This document shows, one piece after another, positions 1-6,430 of a DNA stretch of 6,570 nt. The DNA lies in NCBI GenBank assembly GCA_945875225.1, contig CAMCJY010000117.1, forward strand, positions 1 through 6,570, in the 5' to 3' direction. A program made the translations under genes and the position numbers. The stretch is from Comamonas sp. lk (GTDB lineage: Bacteria; Pseudomonadota; Gammaproteobacteria; Burkholderiales; Burkholderiaceae_C). Every line of letters starts with the position of its first letter. The first letter of the stretch is position 1. Under the pieces are notes generated by a model. The model was not told the DNA's origin. It ran no database searches and worked only from the letters and a program-made list of their open reading frames with translations.

Positions 1-2116
1 GATCGATGGCGGTGTTCATGAACATGGCCAAGTTAGTGGGCGCCGGGCCATTGATGGTCATGGACACGCTGGTGCTGGGGCTGCACAAATCAAAGCCACC
101 GTACAGCACCTTCATGTCTTCCAGCGTGGCGATGCTGACGCCCGAGTTGCCCACTTTGCCGTAGATGTCGGGCCGCAAATCCGGATCGTTGCCGTAGAGC
201 GTGACTGAGTCAAATGCGGTGGACAGGCGCTTGGCCGGCATGCCCTGGCTGAGCAGCTTGAAACGGGTGTTGGTGCGGAAAGCATCGCCTTCGCCGGCGA
301 ACATGCGGGTGGGGTCTTCGCCCTCGCGCTTGAAGGTGAAGGTACCAGCGGTATAGGGGTAATGGCCGGGCACGTTGTCCAACATCAGCCACTGCAAGAT
401 TTCGCCATGGTCCTGGTACTTGGGTAGCGCCACTTTGGGTATCACCGTGCCGCTCAGCGAGGTGGTGGTAAGCGCAGTACGCATTTCTTTGTCGCGCACT
501 GTGACCACTAGTTCGCTGCCCGCGTAGTCCTGCTGCATCTGGGGCCACTGTGCCAGTAAGGCGCGTGCGTCGGCTTGTTGCTGCACTTCGCGTTCACCGG
601 CCAGGGCCAGTGCGGCTTCGGCGGCGCGTGCTTTGACCGGGCGGTCTACTTGCAACATCACCGCTGCGGCGCGCAGTTGCTGGATTTCGCGGGCCAGCGC
701 GGCCTGGGCGCGGGCGCGCTTTTTGTAGCCGCGCACGGTATCGCTGATTTCGGACAAATAGCGGGTGCGCGCCGCTGGCACCACCGGAGTTTGGTTGGAG
801 CTAAAACGCACATTCACACGCGGTAGCACGCCTTGCGCTGGCGTCTTCAAGCCCAGGGCCTGCAAGCGCAGCAACATGGCCTGGTAAAGCGCAGTTACAC
901 CATCATCGTTAAAGCGCGCAGCCATAGTGCCAAAAACTGGCATGGCCTCAAAGGGCTGGCCCCAGGCTTCGCGGTTGCGCTGCACTTGCTTGGACACATC
1001 ACGCAGCGCGTCGCCAGCGCCTTTGCGGTCAAATTTGTTGATGGCGACGAACTCGGCAAAGTCCAGCATGTCGATTTTTTCGAGCTGGCTAGCCGCACCA
1101 AACTCCGGCGTCATCACGTACAAGGGCACATCGACCAAAGGCACGATGGCCGCGTCGCCTTGGCCTATGCCCGAGGTCTCCACCACAATCAGGTCAAATC
1201 CTGCAGCCTTGCAAGCGGCGATCGTGTCGGGCAGGGCCTGGCTGATTTCCGAGCCGAATTCGCGTGTGGCCAGCGAGCGCATAAATACGCGCGGCGCATT
1301 CTGGCCTGCAGCCCAGGGCGCTATCGCGTTCATGCGGATACGGTCGCCCAGCAGCGCACCGCCACTCTTGCGTCGTGAGGGGTCGATAGAGATCACGGCA
1401 ATGCGCAAGCTGTCGCCCAAATCCAGGCGAAACCGGCGGATTAATTCGTCGGTGAGGGAGGATTTACCGGCGCCACCGGTGCCGGTGATGCCGATGGTGG
1501 GCACCTTGGCTGCGGCGGCCTGCATGCGCAGAGCTTGCAGCAACTCAGGCGCCACTTTGTCCGCTTCGACGGCGGTCATCAACTGCGCCAGCGCGCGCCA
1601 GGCGGCATCGGTATGGCCTTGGATGGCTGTCAACTCGTTGGGCGCGAAGCTGCTCAGTTCGCGGTCGCAGCGCATCACCATCTCGCCGATCATGCCGGTC
1701 AGGCCCATTTTTTGCCCGTCTTCCGGGCTGTAAATGCGGCTCACGCCATAGCTTTGTAGTTCGCGGATTTCGGCAGGGACGATCACGCCGCCGCCGCCGC
1801 CAAAGACCTGGATATGCGCGCCGCCCCGGCTTTTGAGCAAATCCACCATGTACTTGAAATACTCCACATGCCCGCCCTGGTAAGAGCTGATGGCGATGCC
1901 TTGTACGTCTTCCTGCAATGCGGCGGTGACCACCTCTTCGACGCTGCGGTTGTGGCCCAGGTGGATGACTTCGGTGCCCATGCCCTGCAAGATGCGGCGC
2001 ATGATGTTGATAGCGGCGTCATGCCCGTCAAACAAGCTGGCAGCGGTGACAAAACGCACTTTGTGCGTGGGCCGGTAATTGGCAAGCGCCTTGAATTCTG
2101 CGGATAAATCGGTCAT
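1..2116 (-). CDS. icmF: IcmF, fused isobutyryl-CoA mutase with G-protein chaperone domain (N-terminal 705 residues; runs off the window)
   Basis: This enzyme uses adenosylcobalamin to interconvert isobutyryl-CoA and n-butyryl-CoA in the cytoplasm; an internal GTPase domain manages cofactor loading. Reading from the ATG at 2116, the frame is open to the window edge. The B12-binding domain comes first (about residues 17-145): DGHDAA holds the likely cobalt-ligand His32, followed by GHNRSVEEVV and a five-glycine run at 106-110 encoded by five tandem GGC codons. The MeaB-like GTPase domain follows: P-loop GTGGAGKS with Lys218, a SIDPSRRKSGG segment with Asp245, ETSGIGQGD from Glu313 and the base-specificity motif NKFD at 360-363. 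A helical linker (about 430-530) leads into the mutase barrel, where YTAGTFTFKREGEDP starts near 588 and VTLYGNDPDLRPDIYGKVGNSGVS follows. IcmF is usually near 1,090 residues, so about a third is missing. The MTDLSAEF start fits the family; the only upstream Shine-Dalgarno-like sequence is a weak AAGG. A methylmalonyl-CoA mutase is unlikely given the three-domain fusion. A pivalyl-CoA mutase-type preference cannot be excluded. Confidence 0.95.
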   Translation of the reverse strand, partial: MTDLSAEFKALANYRPTHKVRFVTAASLFDGHDAAINIMRRILQGMGTEVIHLGHNRSVEEVVTAALQEDVQGIAISSYQGGHVEYFKYMVDLLKSRGGAHIQVFGGGGGVIVPAEIRELQSYGVSRIYSPEDGQKMGLTGMIGEMVMRCDRELSSFAPNELTAIQGHTDAAWRALAQLMTAVEADKVAPELLQALRMQAAAAKVPTIGITGTGGAGKSSLTDELIRRFRLDLGDSLRIAVISIDPSRRKSGGALLGDRIRMNAIAPWAAGQNAPRVFMRSLATREFGSEISQALPDTIAACKAAGFDLIVVETSGIGQGDAAIVPLVDVPLYVMTPEFGAASQLEKIDMLDFAEFVAINKFDRKGAGDALRDVSKQVQRNREAWGQPFEAMPVFGTMAARFNDDGVTALYQAMLLRLQALGLKTPAQGVLPRVNVRFSSNQTPVVPAARTRYLSEISDTVRGYKKRARAQAALAREIQQLRAAAVMLQVDRPVKARAAEAALALAGEREVQQQADARALLAQWPQMQQDYAGSELVVTVRDKEMRTALTTTSLSGTVIPKVALPKYQDHGEILQWLMLDNVPGHYPYTAGTFTFKREGEDPTRMFAGEGDAFRTNTRFKLLSQGMPAKRLSTAFDSVTLYGNDPDLRPDIYGKVGNSGVSIATLEDMKVLYGGFDLCSPSTSVSMTINGPAPTNLAMFMNTAID

Positions 2117-2164
2117 GGTGAAACAGCCTTGGTGCGGGTACGAAAGGGTTGGCCGGTGGCGGCA

Positions 2165-2186
2165 TTGACGTTTACGTAAACGTCAA
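2165..2186. promoter_or_regulatory. Perfect 22-bp palindrome, candidate LiuR-type (MerR-family) operator
   Basis: The half-site TTGACGTTTAC is followed directly by its exact reverse complement, with no mismatch over 22 bp; symmetry breaks at the next base pair (A at 2164, C at 2187). It lies 48 bases upstream of the icmF start and 53 upstream of the likely coaX start. From memory, sites of this TTGACnTTnACGTnAA shape are reported for LiuR, the MerR-family regulator of branched-chain amino acid and acyl-CoA degradation in proteobacteria, which would suit icmF. The palindrome is seen directly; the regulator is inferred, and no regulator gene lies in the window. Confidence 0.7.
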
Positions 2187-2193
2187 CTGTAAA
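2165..2193 (+). promoter_or_regulatory. Candidate sigma-70 promoter for coaX, overlapping the palindrome
   Basis: TTGACG (2165-2170) matches the -35 consensus at five of six bases. After a 17-bp spacer comes TGTAAA (2188-2193), which matches the -10 consensus at four of six. Transcription would begin near 2200, giving a leader of about 40 bases before the ATG at 2240. The left arm of the palindrome is the -35 box itself, so a bound regulator would touch this promoter directly. On the minus strand, toward icmF, the best pair I find is weaker: TTTACA (2194-2189) and GTCAAT (2169-2164) spaced by 19 bp, the long spacing typical of MerR-activated promoters. Both assignments are made by eye. Confidence 0.4.
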
Positions 2194-2239
2194 CCATTCC
2201 CGGCGCTTGACGATAATGCGCCCAAACTTTCCTTTGTTT

Positions 2240-3010
2240 ATGACTTTTCTGGCGCTCGATATCGGCAATACCCGCCTCAAATGGGCCCAGTACCGCGCAG
2301 CGCATCCCGGCGCGGCCCTGCTGGCCCAGGGCGCTGAATTTTTAGAGAACATCGACAAGCTGGCCGACGGCGCTTGGAGCCGCCTACCTGCGCCACAGCA
2401 TGTGCTGGGCAGCGTGGTGGCCGGGGACGCCGTCAAACGCCGCGTGGAACTGCAAATGGAGCTGTGGGACGTTGCCCCCCAATGGGTGGTGGCCAGCGAC
2501 AGCGAAGCCGGTGTTGTCAACGGCTACGACCATCCCACCCGCCTGGGCGCCGACCGCTGGGTCGCCATCATCGGCGCCTACCACCGCATGCGGGCCCAGG
2601 GCTCAGCCCGGCCTATGGTGGTGGTAATGGTGGGCACCGCAGTGACCGTTGAAGCGGTATCCGCCGACGGGCGGTTTTTAGGCGGGATGATTATTCCGGG
2701 CCACGGCATCATGCTGCGCGCCCTGGAGTCCGGCACCGCCGGTTTACATGTGCCCACGGGCGAGGTGCGCCCTTTCCCCACCAATACCAGCGACGCACTG
2801 ACCAGCGGCGGCACCTATGCCATAGCCGGTGCCGTGGAATGTATGGTGCAGCATGTGCGCAGCCACTGCGGCGCTGAACCCCTTTGCATCATGACCGGCG
2901 GCGCCGGCTGGAAAATGGCCCCATCCATGACCCGCCCTTTCGAGCTGGTGGACAACCTGATTTTTGACGGCCTGTTGCAAATGGCAGAGCAACGCTTTGC
3001 GCCAGCCTAG
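2240..3010 (+). CDS. coaX: Type III pantothenate kinase (CoaX)
   Basis: CoaX phosphorylates pantothenate to 4'-phosphopantothenate with ATP, the first step of CoA synthesis, in the cytoplasm. Type III enzymes have an ASKHA (actin-like) fold and, unlike CoaA, are not feedback-inhibited by CoA. Visible motifs in the 256-residue product are the N-terminal phosphate loop DIGNTRLKWA (Asp7), GADRW at 103-107 with the likely catalytic Asp105, GTAVTVE at 132-138, the glycine-rich GRFLGGMIIPGHGIMLRAL stretch, TSGGTYAIAGA near 188-198 and the C-terminal TGGAG at 219-223. Length is normal for the family. I chose ATG 2240 because CoaX proteins begin a few residues before DIGNT; TTG 2207 and ATG 2216 are in frame upstream, and none of the three has a convincing Shine-Dalgarno sequence. 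Two acidic positions often found around GTA are changed (Met130, Glu138), perhaps a lineage feature. It is divergent from icmF across the palindrome. Its usual betaproteobacterial neighbour, birA, is not in view. Confidence 0.93.
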   Translation: MTFLALDIGNTRLKWAQYRAAHPGAALLAQGAEFLENIDKLADGAWSRLPAPQHVLGSVVAGDAVKRRVELQMELWDVAPQWVVASDSEAGVVNGYDHPTRLGADRWVAIIGAYHRMRAQGSARPMVVVMVGTAVTVEAVSADGRFLGGMIIPGHGIMLRALESGTAGLHVPTGEVRPFPTNTSDALTSGGTYAIAGAVECMVQHVRSHCGAEPLCIMTGGAGWKMAPSMTRPFELVDNLIFDGLLQMAEQRFAPA

Positions 3011-4200
3011 TCTTTTGGTGCCAGCCAAGCCTGTGCCAGCCGCACCCAGTAAGTGGCGCCTAAGGGCAGCAAGGCGTCGTTGAAGTCGTAGCTGGGGTTG
3101 TGCAGCATGCAGGGGCCCATGCCGTGGCCCAATTCGCGATGGGCACCATCGCCGTTGGAGATAAAGGCGTAGCAGCCGGGCTTGGCCATCAACATATAAG
3201 AAAAATCTTCCGCGCCCATGGTCGGCTCCTGCACTTGCACCCGGTGTTCGCCCACGATAGAGGCCATCACTTTGCGCGCAAACAAGGCCTCGGCTTCGGA
3301 GTTGATGGTGGGCGGGTAATTGCGCGAAAACTCAAAGGTGCATTCGGCGCCGAAAGCGGCGGCGGTGTGCTGGGCCATATCGCGCATGCGCGCCTCAATT
3401 TTGTCCAGCACTTGCACGGTGAAGGTGCGCACCGTGCCCTCTAAAGTACAGCTGTCGGGGATGACGTTGGTGGCCTCGCCAGCGTTGATCATGGTGACGG
3501 AAATCACGCCCGCTTCTATGGGTTTGATGTTGCGGCTGATGATGGTTTGAAAGGCCTGCACCATCTGGCAGGCCACCGGTACCGGGTCGATGGTGTTGTG
3601 CGGGATTGCCGCATGGCCGCCCTTGCCGCGCACCACGATTTTGAATTCATTGCTCGATGCCATCACCGGGCCGGGGCTGACTGCAAACTCGCCCACATCC
3701 CCGCCCGGCCAGTTATGCAGGCCGAAGACCGCTTCGACCGGGAATTTTTCAAACAAACCGTCCCGGATCATCTCGCGCGCACCGCCGCCGCCTTCTTCGG
3801 CCGGTTGGAAGATGACATAGACGGTGCCGTCAAAGTCGCGGTGTTTGGCCAAGTGCTGGGCGGCAGCGAGCAGCATGGCGGTGTGGCCATCATGGCCGCA
3901 GGCGTGCATACGGCCCGGATGGCGGCTGGCGTGGGCAAAGGTATTGAACTCCTGCATAGGCAGCGCATCCATATCGGCGCGCAAGCCAATAGCGCGCGGC
4001 GATGTACCCGCCTGGATGATGCCGACCACGCCGGTCGTACCCATGCCCCGGTGCATGGGAATACCCCAGGCGCTGAGCTGGGCGGCGACCACATCGGCCG
4101 TGCGCTCTTCCTTGAAACACAGCTCGGGGTGGGCGTGCAAATCGCGCCGCACAGCGGCTATAGCGGGGGCGTTTTCCACAATCGCGTCGATTAATTCCAT
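3007..4200 (-). CDS. M20-family metallo-amidohydrolase (hippurate hydrolase / N-acyl amino acid hydrolase type)
   Basis: This is a dinuclear-metal amidohydrolase of peptidase family M20, the group containing hippurate hydrolase HipO and plant IAA-amino acid hydrolases. These enzymes cleave the amide bond of N-acyl or N-aroyl amino acids; the true substrate cannot be read from sequence. The 397-residue product has the expected order: RRDLHAHPEL (18-27), GLRADMDALPM (72-82), metal-site HACGHDGH with Cys101, His103 and His106, PAEEGGGGA with Glu135 and the catalytic-base candidate Glu136, GLHNWP with His162, then the dimerisation/lid domain (about 180-290) with GKGGHAA (His196), MGAEDFSY (328-335) and the final ligand His367 in MLHNPSYDFND. 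No signal peptide is visible, so it is probably cytoplasmic. The ATG at 4200 (MELIDAIVENAP) suits the family and has a GAAAG upstream. A GTG at 4218 is a possible alternative; the frame stays open much further, but that stretch reads backwards through the next gene. All expected catalytic residues are present. Confidence 0.92.
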   Translation of the reverse strand: MELIDAIVENAPAIAAVRRDLHAHPELCFKEERTADVVAAQLSAWGIPMHRGMGTTGVVGIIQAGTSPRAIGLRADMDALPMQEFNTFAHASRHPGRMHACGHDGHTAMLLAAAQHLAKHRDFDGTVYVIFQPAEEGGGGAREMIRDGLFEKFPVEAVFGLHNWPGGDVGEFAVSPGPVMASSNEFKIVVRGKGGHAAIPHNTIDPVPVACQMVQAFQTIISRNIKPIEAGVISVTMINAGEATNVIPDSCTLEGTVRTFTVQVLDKIEARMRDMAQHTAAAFGAECTFEFSRNYPPTINSEAEALFARKVMASIVGEHRVQVQEPTMGAEDFSYMLMAKPGCYAFISNGDGAHRELGHGMGPCMLHNPSYDFNDALLPLGATYWVRLAQAWLAPKD

Positions 4201-4327
4201 GGCGAGCTTTCGTTTCACATAACCAAACAGGTCCGACCCAGGGGCACAGGGCGGCACAAAAGGGCAGATGGCGGCACAATGGTCGCTTATCTCAGCCATC
4301 GTGCGGCCCCACCCGCGCCTTCCAACT
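4201..4327. other. Divergent intergenic region between the M20 hydrolase and the molybdoenzyme
   Basis: These 127 bases separate two divergent start codons and must hold both promoters unless transcription enters from further away. I found no convincing -35/-10 pair on either strand. TTATGT (minus strand, near 4221-4216) resembles a -10 box for the hydrolase but lacks a properly spaced -35. The main structure is a 10-bp direct repeat. If the molybdoenzyme really starts at ATG 4268, the untranslated gap shrinks to 67 bases. Confidence 0.5.
4250..4279. repeat. Two direct 10-bp repeats, GGCGGCACAA, with 20-bp period
   Basis: GGCGGCACAA occurs at 4250-4259 and again, identically, at 4270-4279, so the copies start exactly 20 bp apart, about two helical turns. 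They could be a tandem binding site for a regulator of the divergent pair, or chance in GC-rich DNA. The second copy would lie inside the coding sequence if the upstream ATG at 4268 were used. Confidence 0.4.
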
Positions 4328-6430
4328 ATGCCAGAAGCCAGCACCGTGGCGCACAGCGCCAGCCCCGACACGGCAAGCCACCAAGTGGTGGGCGCATGCC
4401 CGCATGACTGTCCGGACACCTGCTCCCTGATAACGACCGTGCAAAACGGCATCGCCATCAAGGTGCAGGGCAATCCGCACCATCCGCAAACCGATGGCGT
4501 GCTGTGCACAAAAGTGGCGCGCTACACCGAGCGTAGCTACCACCCGGAACGCCTGTTGCAACCGCTCAAGCGCAGCGGCCCCAAAGGTTCAGGGCAATTC
4601 ACACCGGTCAGCTGGGACGTGGCGCTGGACGACATCGCTGCGCGCCTAAAAAGTATCGTGCAAGACCCGGCGCGCGGGCCGCAGGCGGTGCTCCCCTACA
4701 ACTACGCCGGCACCATGGGCTGGGTGCAGGGCGACGCCATGTCCTCGCGTTTTTTCAACCGCATGGGCGCCTCGATGCTGGACTACACGATTTGCTCATC
4801 GGCCGGCGCTGCCGGGCTGGACTACACCCTGGGCGTGCGCAAAGGCATGCTGATTGAAAACTTTGCCCATGCGCAACTGATTCTGATTTGGGGCAGCAAC
4901 GCCATCACCAGTAATTTGCATTTCTGGCGTTATGCGCAAGAGGCCAAGCGCGCTGGGGCCAAAATCATTTGCATCGATCCCCGCAGCACCGAGACGGCGG
5001 AAAAATGCCACGAACACATCGCCCTGCGGCCAGGTACCGATGCAGCCCTGGCCCTGGCCCTGATGCACGAATTGATTACCCACGATTGGCTGGACCACGA
5101 CTACATTGCGCGCTACACCCTGGGCTGGGAGCAATTGCGCGAGCGCGCCCTGCAGTGGACGCCCGCGCGCGCCGCCCAGGTCTGCGGCGTGCCGCAGGCG
5201 CAAATTGAATCGCTGGCACGCGACTACGGCCAATCCATGCTGCACGGCGAGAGTGCGGCGATTCGCCTGAACTACGGTATGCAACGCGCGCGCGGCGGCG
5301 CCAATGCGGTGCGCGCTGTGACCTGCCTACCCGCGCTCATAGGTGCCTGGCGCAAACCGGCTGGCGGCATGCTGCTCTCCAACTCGGGCACGCATGGCTT
5401 TGATGACAGCGGCCACACCCGCCCGGATTTGCGTCCCGCAGGGCCTTGCCGCACCATCAATATGAGCACCATCGGCGATGATTTGCTGCGCCCGGCCAGC
5501 GCGCAATTTGGCCCGGCGATTGACGCCTTGCTGGTCTTTAACAGCAACCCGGTGGCGATTGCGCCGGACTCGGGCAAAGTGGTGCAAGGCTTTGCGCGCG
5601 AAGATTTGTTTACCGTGGTCTTAGAGCATTTTCAAACCGACACCGCGGACTACGCGGACTACATCTTGCCGGCCACCACCCAGCTGGAACACTGGGATGT
5701 ACACACCACCTACGGCCACACCGATGTGCTGCTCAACCGCCCCGCAATTGCGCCCCAGGGGCAGGCCCGCTCCAACGCCGAAATTTTCCGTAATCTGGCG
5801 CAGCGCATGGGCTATACCGAGCCCTGTTTTGCCGAGGGGGACGAGGCGCTGTGCCGCACCGCTTTCGATGCGCGCATCAGCTTTGATGCCTTGCTACAAG
5901 ACGGCTTTGTCAGCCTGCCCTTGCCGCAAGCACCGTTTGCGCAAGGTGGCTTTCCCACGCCGTCGGGACGCTGCGAATTTTTCAGCGCCCGCCTGGCGGC
6001 GATGGGCGTGGACGGCCTGCCGGACTACCTGCCTAATTACGAAGAAACCCATGCCGGCGCGGCCTATCCGCTGGCCATGATTTCACCGCCGGCGCGCAAT
6101 TTCATGAACTCCACCTTTGTCAACGTGAGAAGCCTGCGCGGCATCGAAGGCGAGCCCAAAATCGAAATCCACACCCTAGACGCCCTGTCGCGCAGTATTT
6201 CCGATGGCGATAGGGTGCGCGTCTTCAATGCCCGTGGCCAGTACCACTGCAAAGCCGAAGTCAGCTCCCGGGCGCGGCCTGGCGTGGTCAACGGCCTGGG
6301 GGTGTGGTGGCGCAAGCTCGGGCCCATGGGTACCAATGTGAATGAATTGACCAACCAGCGGCTCACCGACCTGGGGCGCGGGCCCACGTTTTATGACTGC
6401 GCGGTGCAGGTGGAAAAGTACACGGCTTAG
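4328..6430 (+). CDS. Molybdopterin oxidoreductase with N-terminal 4Fe-4S cluster (DMSO reductase superfamily, function unknown)
   Basis: This is a complete 700-residue molybdenum or tungsten bis-MGD oxidoreductase of the DMSO reductase superfamily (COG0243). The 4Fe-4S motif is CPHDCPDTC with a fourth cysteine 28 residues later: Cys24, Cys28, Cys32 and Cys60, spacing C-x3-C-x3-C-x27-C. Next come RPLKR-like QPLKRSGPKG, the Mo-site region DYTICSSAGAAG with Cys156 as candidate metal ligand, the first dinucleotide-binding strand LILIWGSNAITSN (about 184-196), ICIDPRSTETA and RPGTDAALALA. The C-terminal MGD-binding beta-barrel (about 590-700) contains GDRVRVFNARG and the terminal WWRKLGP and NELTNQRLTDLGRGPTFYDC segments. 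No twin-arginine signal or membrane helix is present, so it should act in the cytoplasm. It resembles uncharacterised proteins such as Bacillus YoaE rather than a known formate dehydrogenase or nitrate reductase; the substrate is unknown. No electron-transfer or maturation gene adjoins it. ATG 4328 was chosen for its short leader before the cluster; ATG 4268 would add 20 residues. Neither start has a good ribosome-binding site. Confidence 0.88.
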   Translation: MPEASTVAHSASPDTASHQVVGACPHDCPDTCSLITTVQNGIAIKVQGNPHHPQTDGVLCTKVARYTERSYHPERLLQPLKRSGPKGSGQFTPVSWDVALDDIAARLKSIVQDPARGPQAVLPYNYAGTMGWVQGDAMSSRFFNRMGASMLDYTICSSAGAAGLDYTLGVRKGMLIENFAHAQLILIWGSNAITSNLHFWRYAQEAKRAGAKIICIDPRSTETAEKCHEHIALRPGTDAALALALMHELITHDWLDHDYIARYTLGWEQLRERALQWTPARAAQVCGVPQAQIESLARDYGQSMLHGESAAIRLNYGMQRARGGANAVRAVTCLPALIGAWRKPAGGMLLSNSGTHGFDDSGHTRPDLRPAGPCRTINMSTIGDDLLRPASAQFGPAIDALLVFNSNPVAIAPDSGKVVQGFAREDLFTVVLEHFQTDTADYADYILPATTQLEHWDVHTTYGHTDVLLNRPAIAPQGQARSNAEIFRNLAQRMGYTEPCFAEGDEALCRTAFDARISFDALLQDGFVSLPLPQAPFAQGGFPTPSGRCEFFSARLAAMGVDGLPDYLPNYEETHAGAAYPLAMISPPARNFMNSTFVNVRSLRGIEGEPKIEIHTLDALSRSISDGDRVRVFNARGQYHCKAEVSSRARPGVVNGLGVWWRKLGPMGTNVNELTNQRLTDLGRGPTFYDCAVQVEKYTA

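Noticed and set aside
927..1733. 268-codon plus-strand open frame
   Set aside because: It is antisense to the GTPase domain of IcmF, whose motifs (P-loop, NKFD, ETSGIGQGD) are unmistakable; the antisense product shows no recognisable domain. Long shadows are common in GC-rich DNA.
1787..1801. Tandem GCC trinucleotide run that could look like a microsatellite
   Set aside because: It encodes the conserved five-glycine loop of the IcmF B12-binding domain, so selection on protein sequence explains it.
2165..2186. The palindrome as an intrinsic terminator hairpin
   Set aside because: There is no T-run after it on either strand, the stem is not GC-rich, and it lies between two divergent starts rather than downstream of a gene.
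2113..2520. 135-codon minus-strand frame spanning the icmF-coaX gap
   Set aside because: It is mostly antisense to coaX, has no domain, and its frame runs through the palindrome; the VDVYVNVNAA stretch is just translated operator DNA.
3547..4194. 215-codon plus-strand open frame
   Set aside because: It lies opposite the M20 hydrolase with all its metal ligands; its own composition is His/Ala/Gly-rich with no motif.
4201..4509. 103-residue N-terminal extension of the M20 hydrolase frame
   Set aside because: The frame is open up to 4509, but the extension crosses the intergenic region and reads backwards through the 4Fe-4S region of the molybdoenzyme. Family members start near the ATG at 4200.
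5045..5063. Short tandem CTGGCC-type repeat
   Set aside because: It is in-frame coding for an Ala-Leu helix (ALALALM) in the molybdoenzyme; repeated Leu/Ala codons explain it.
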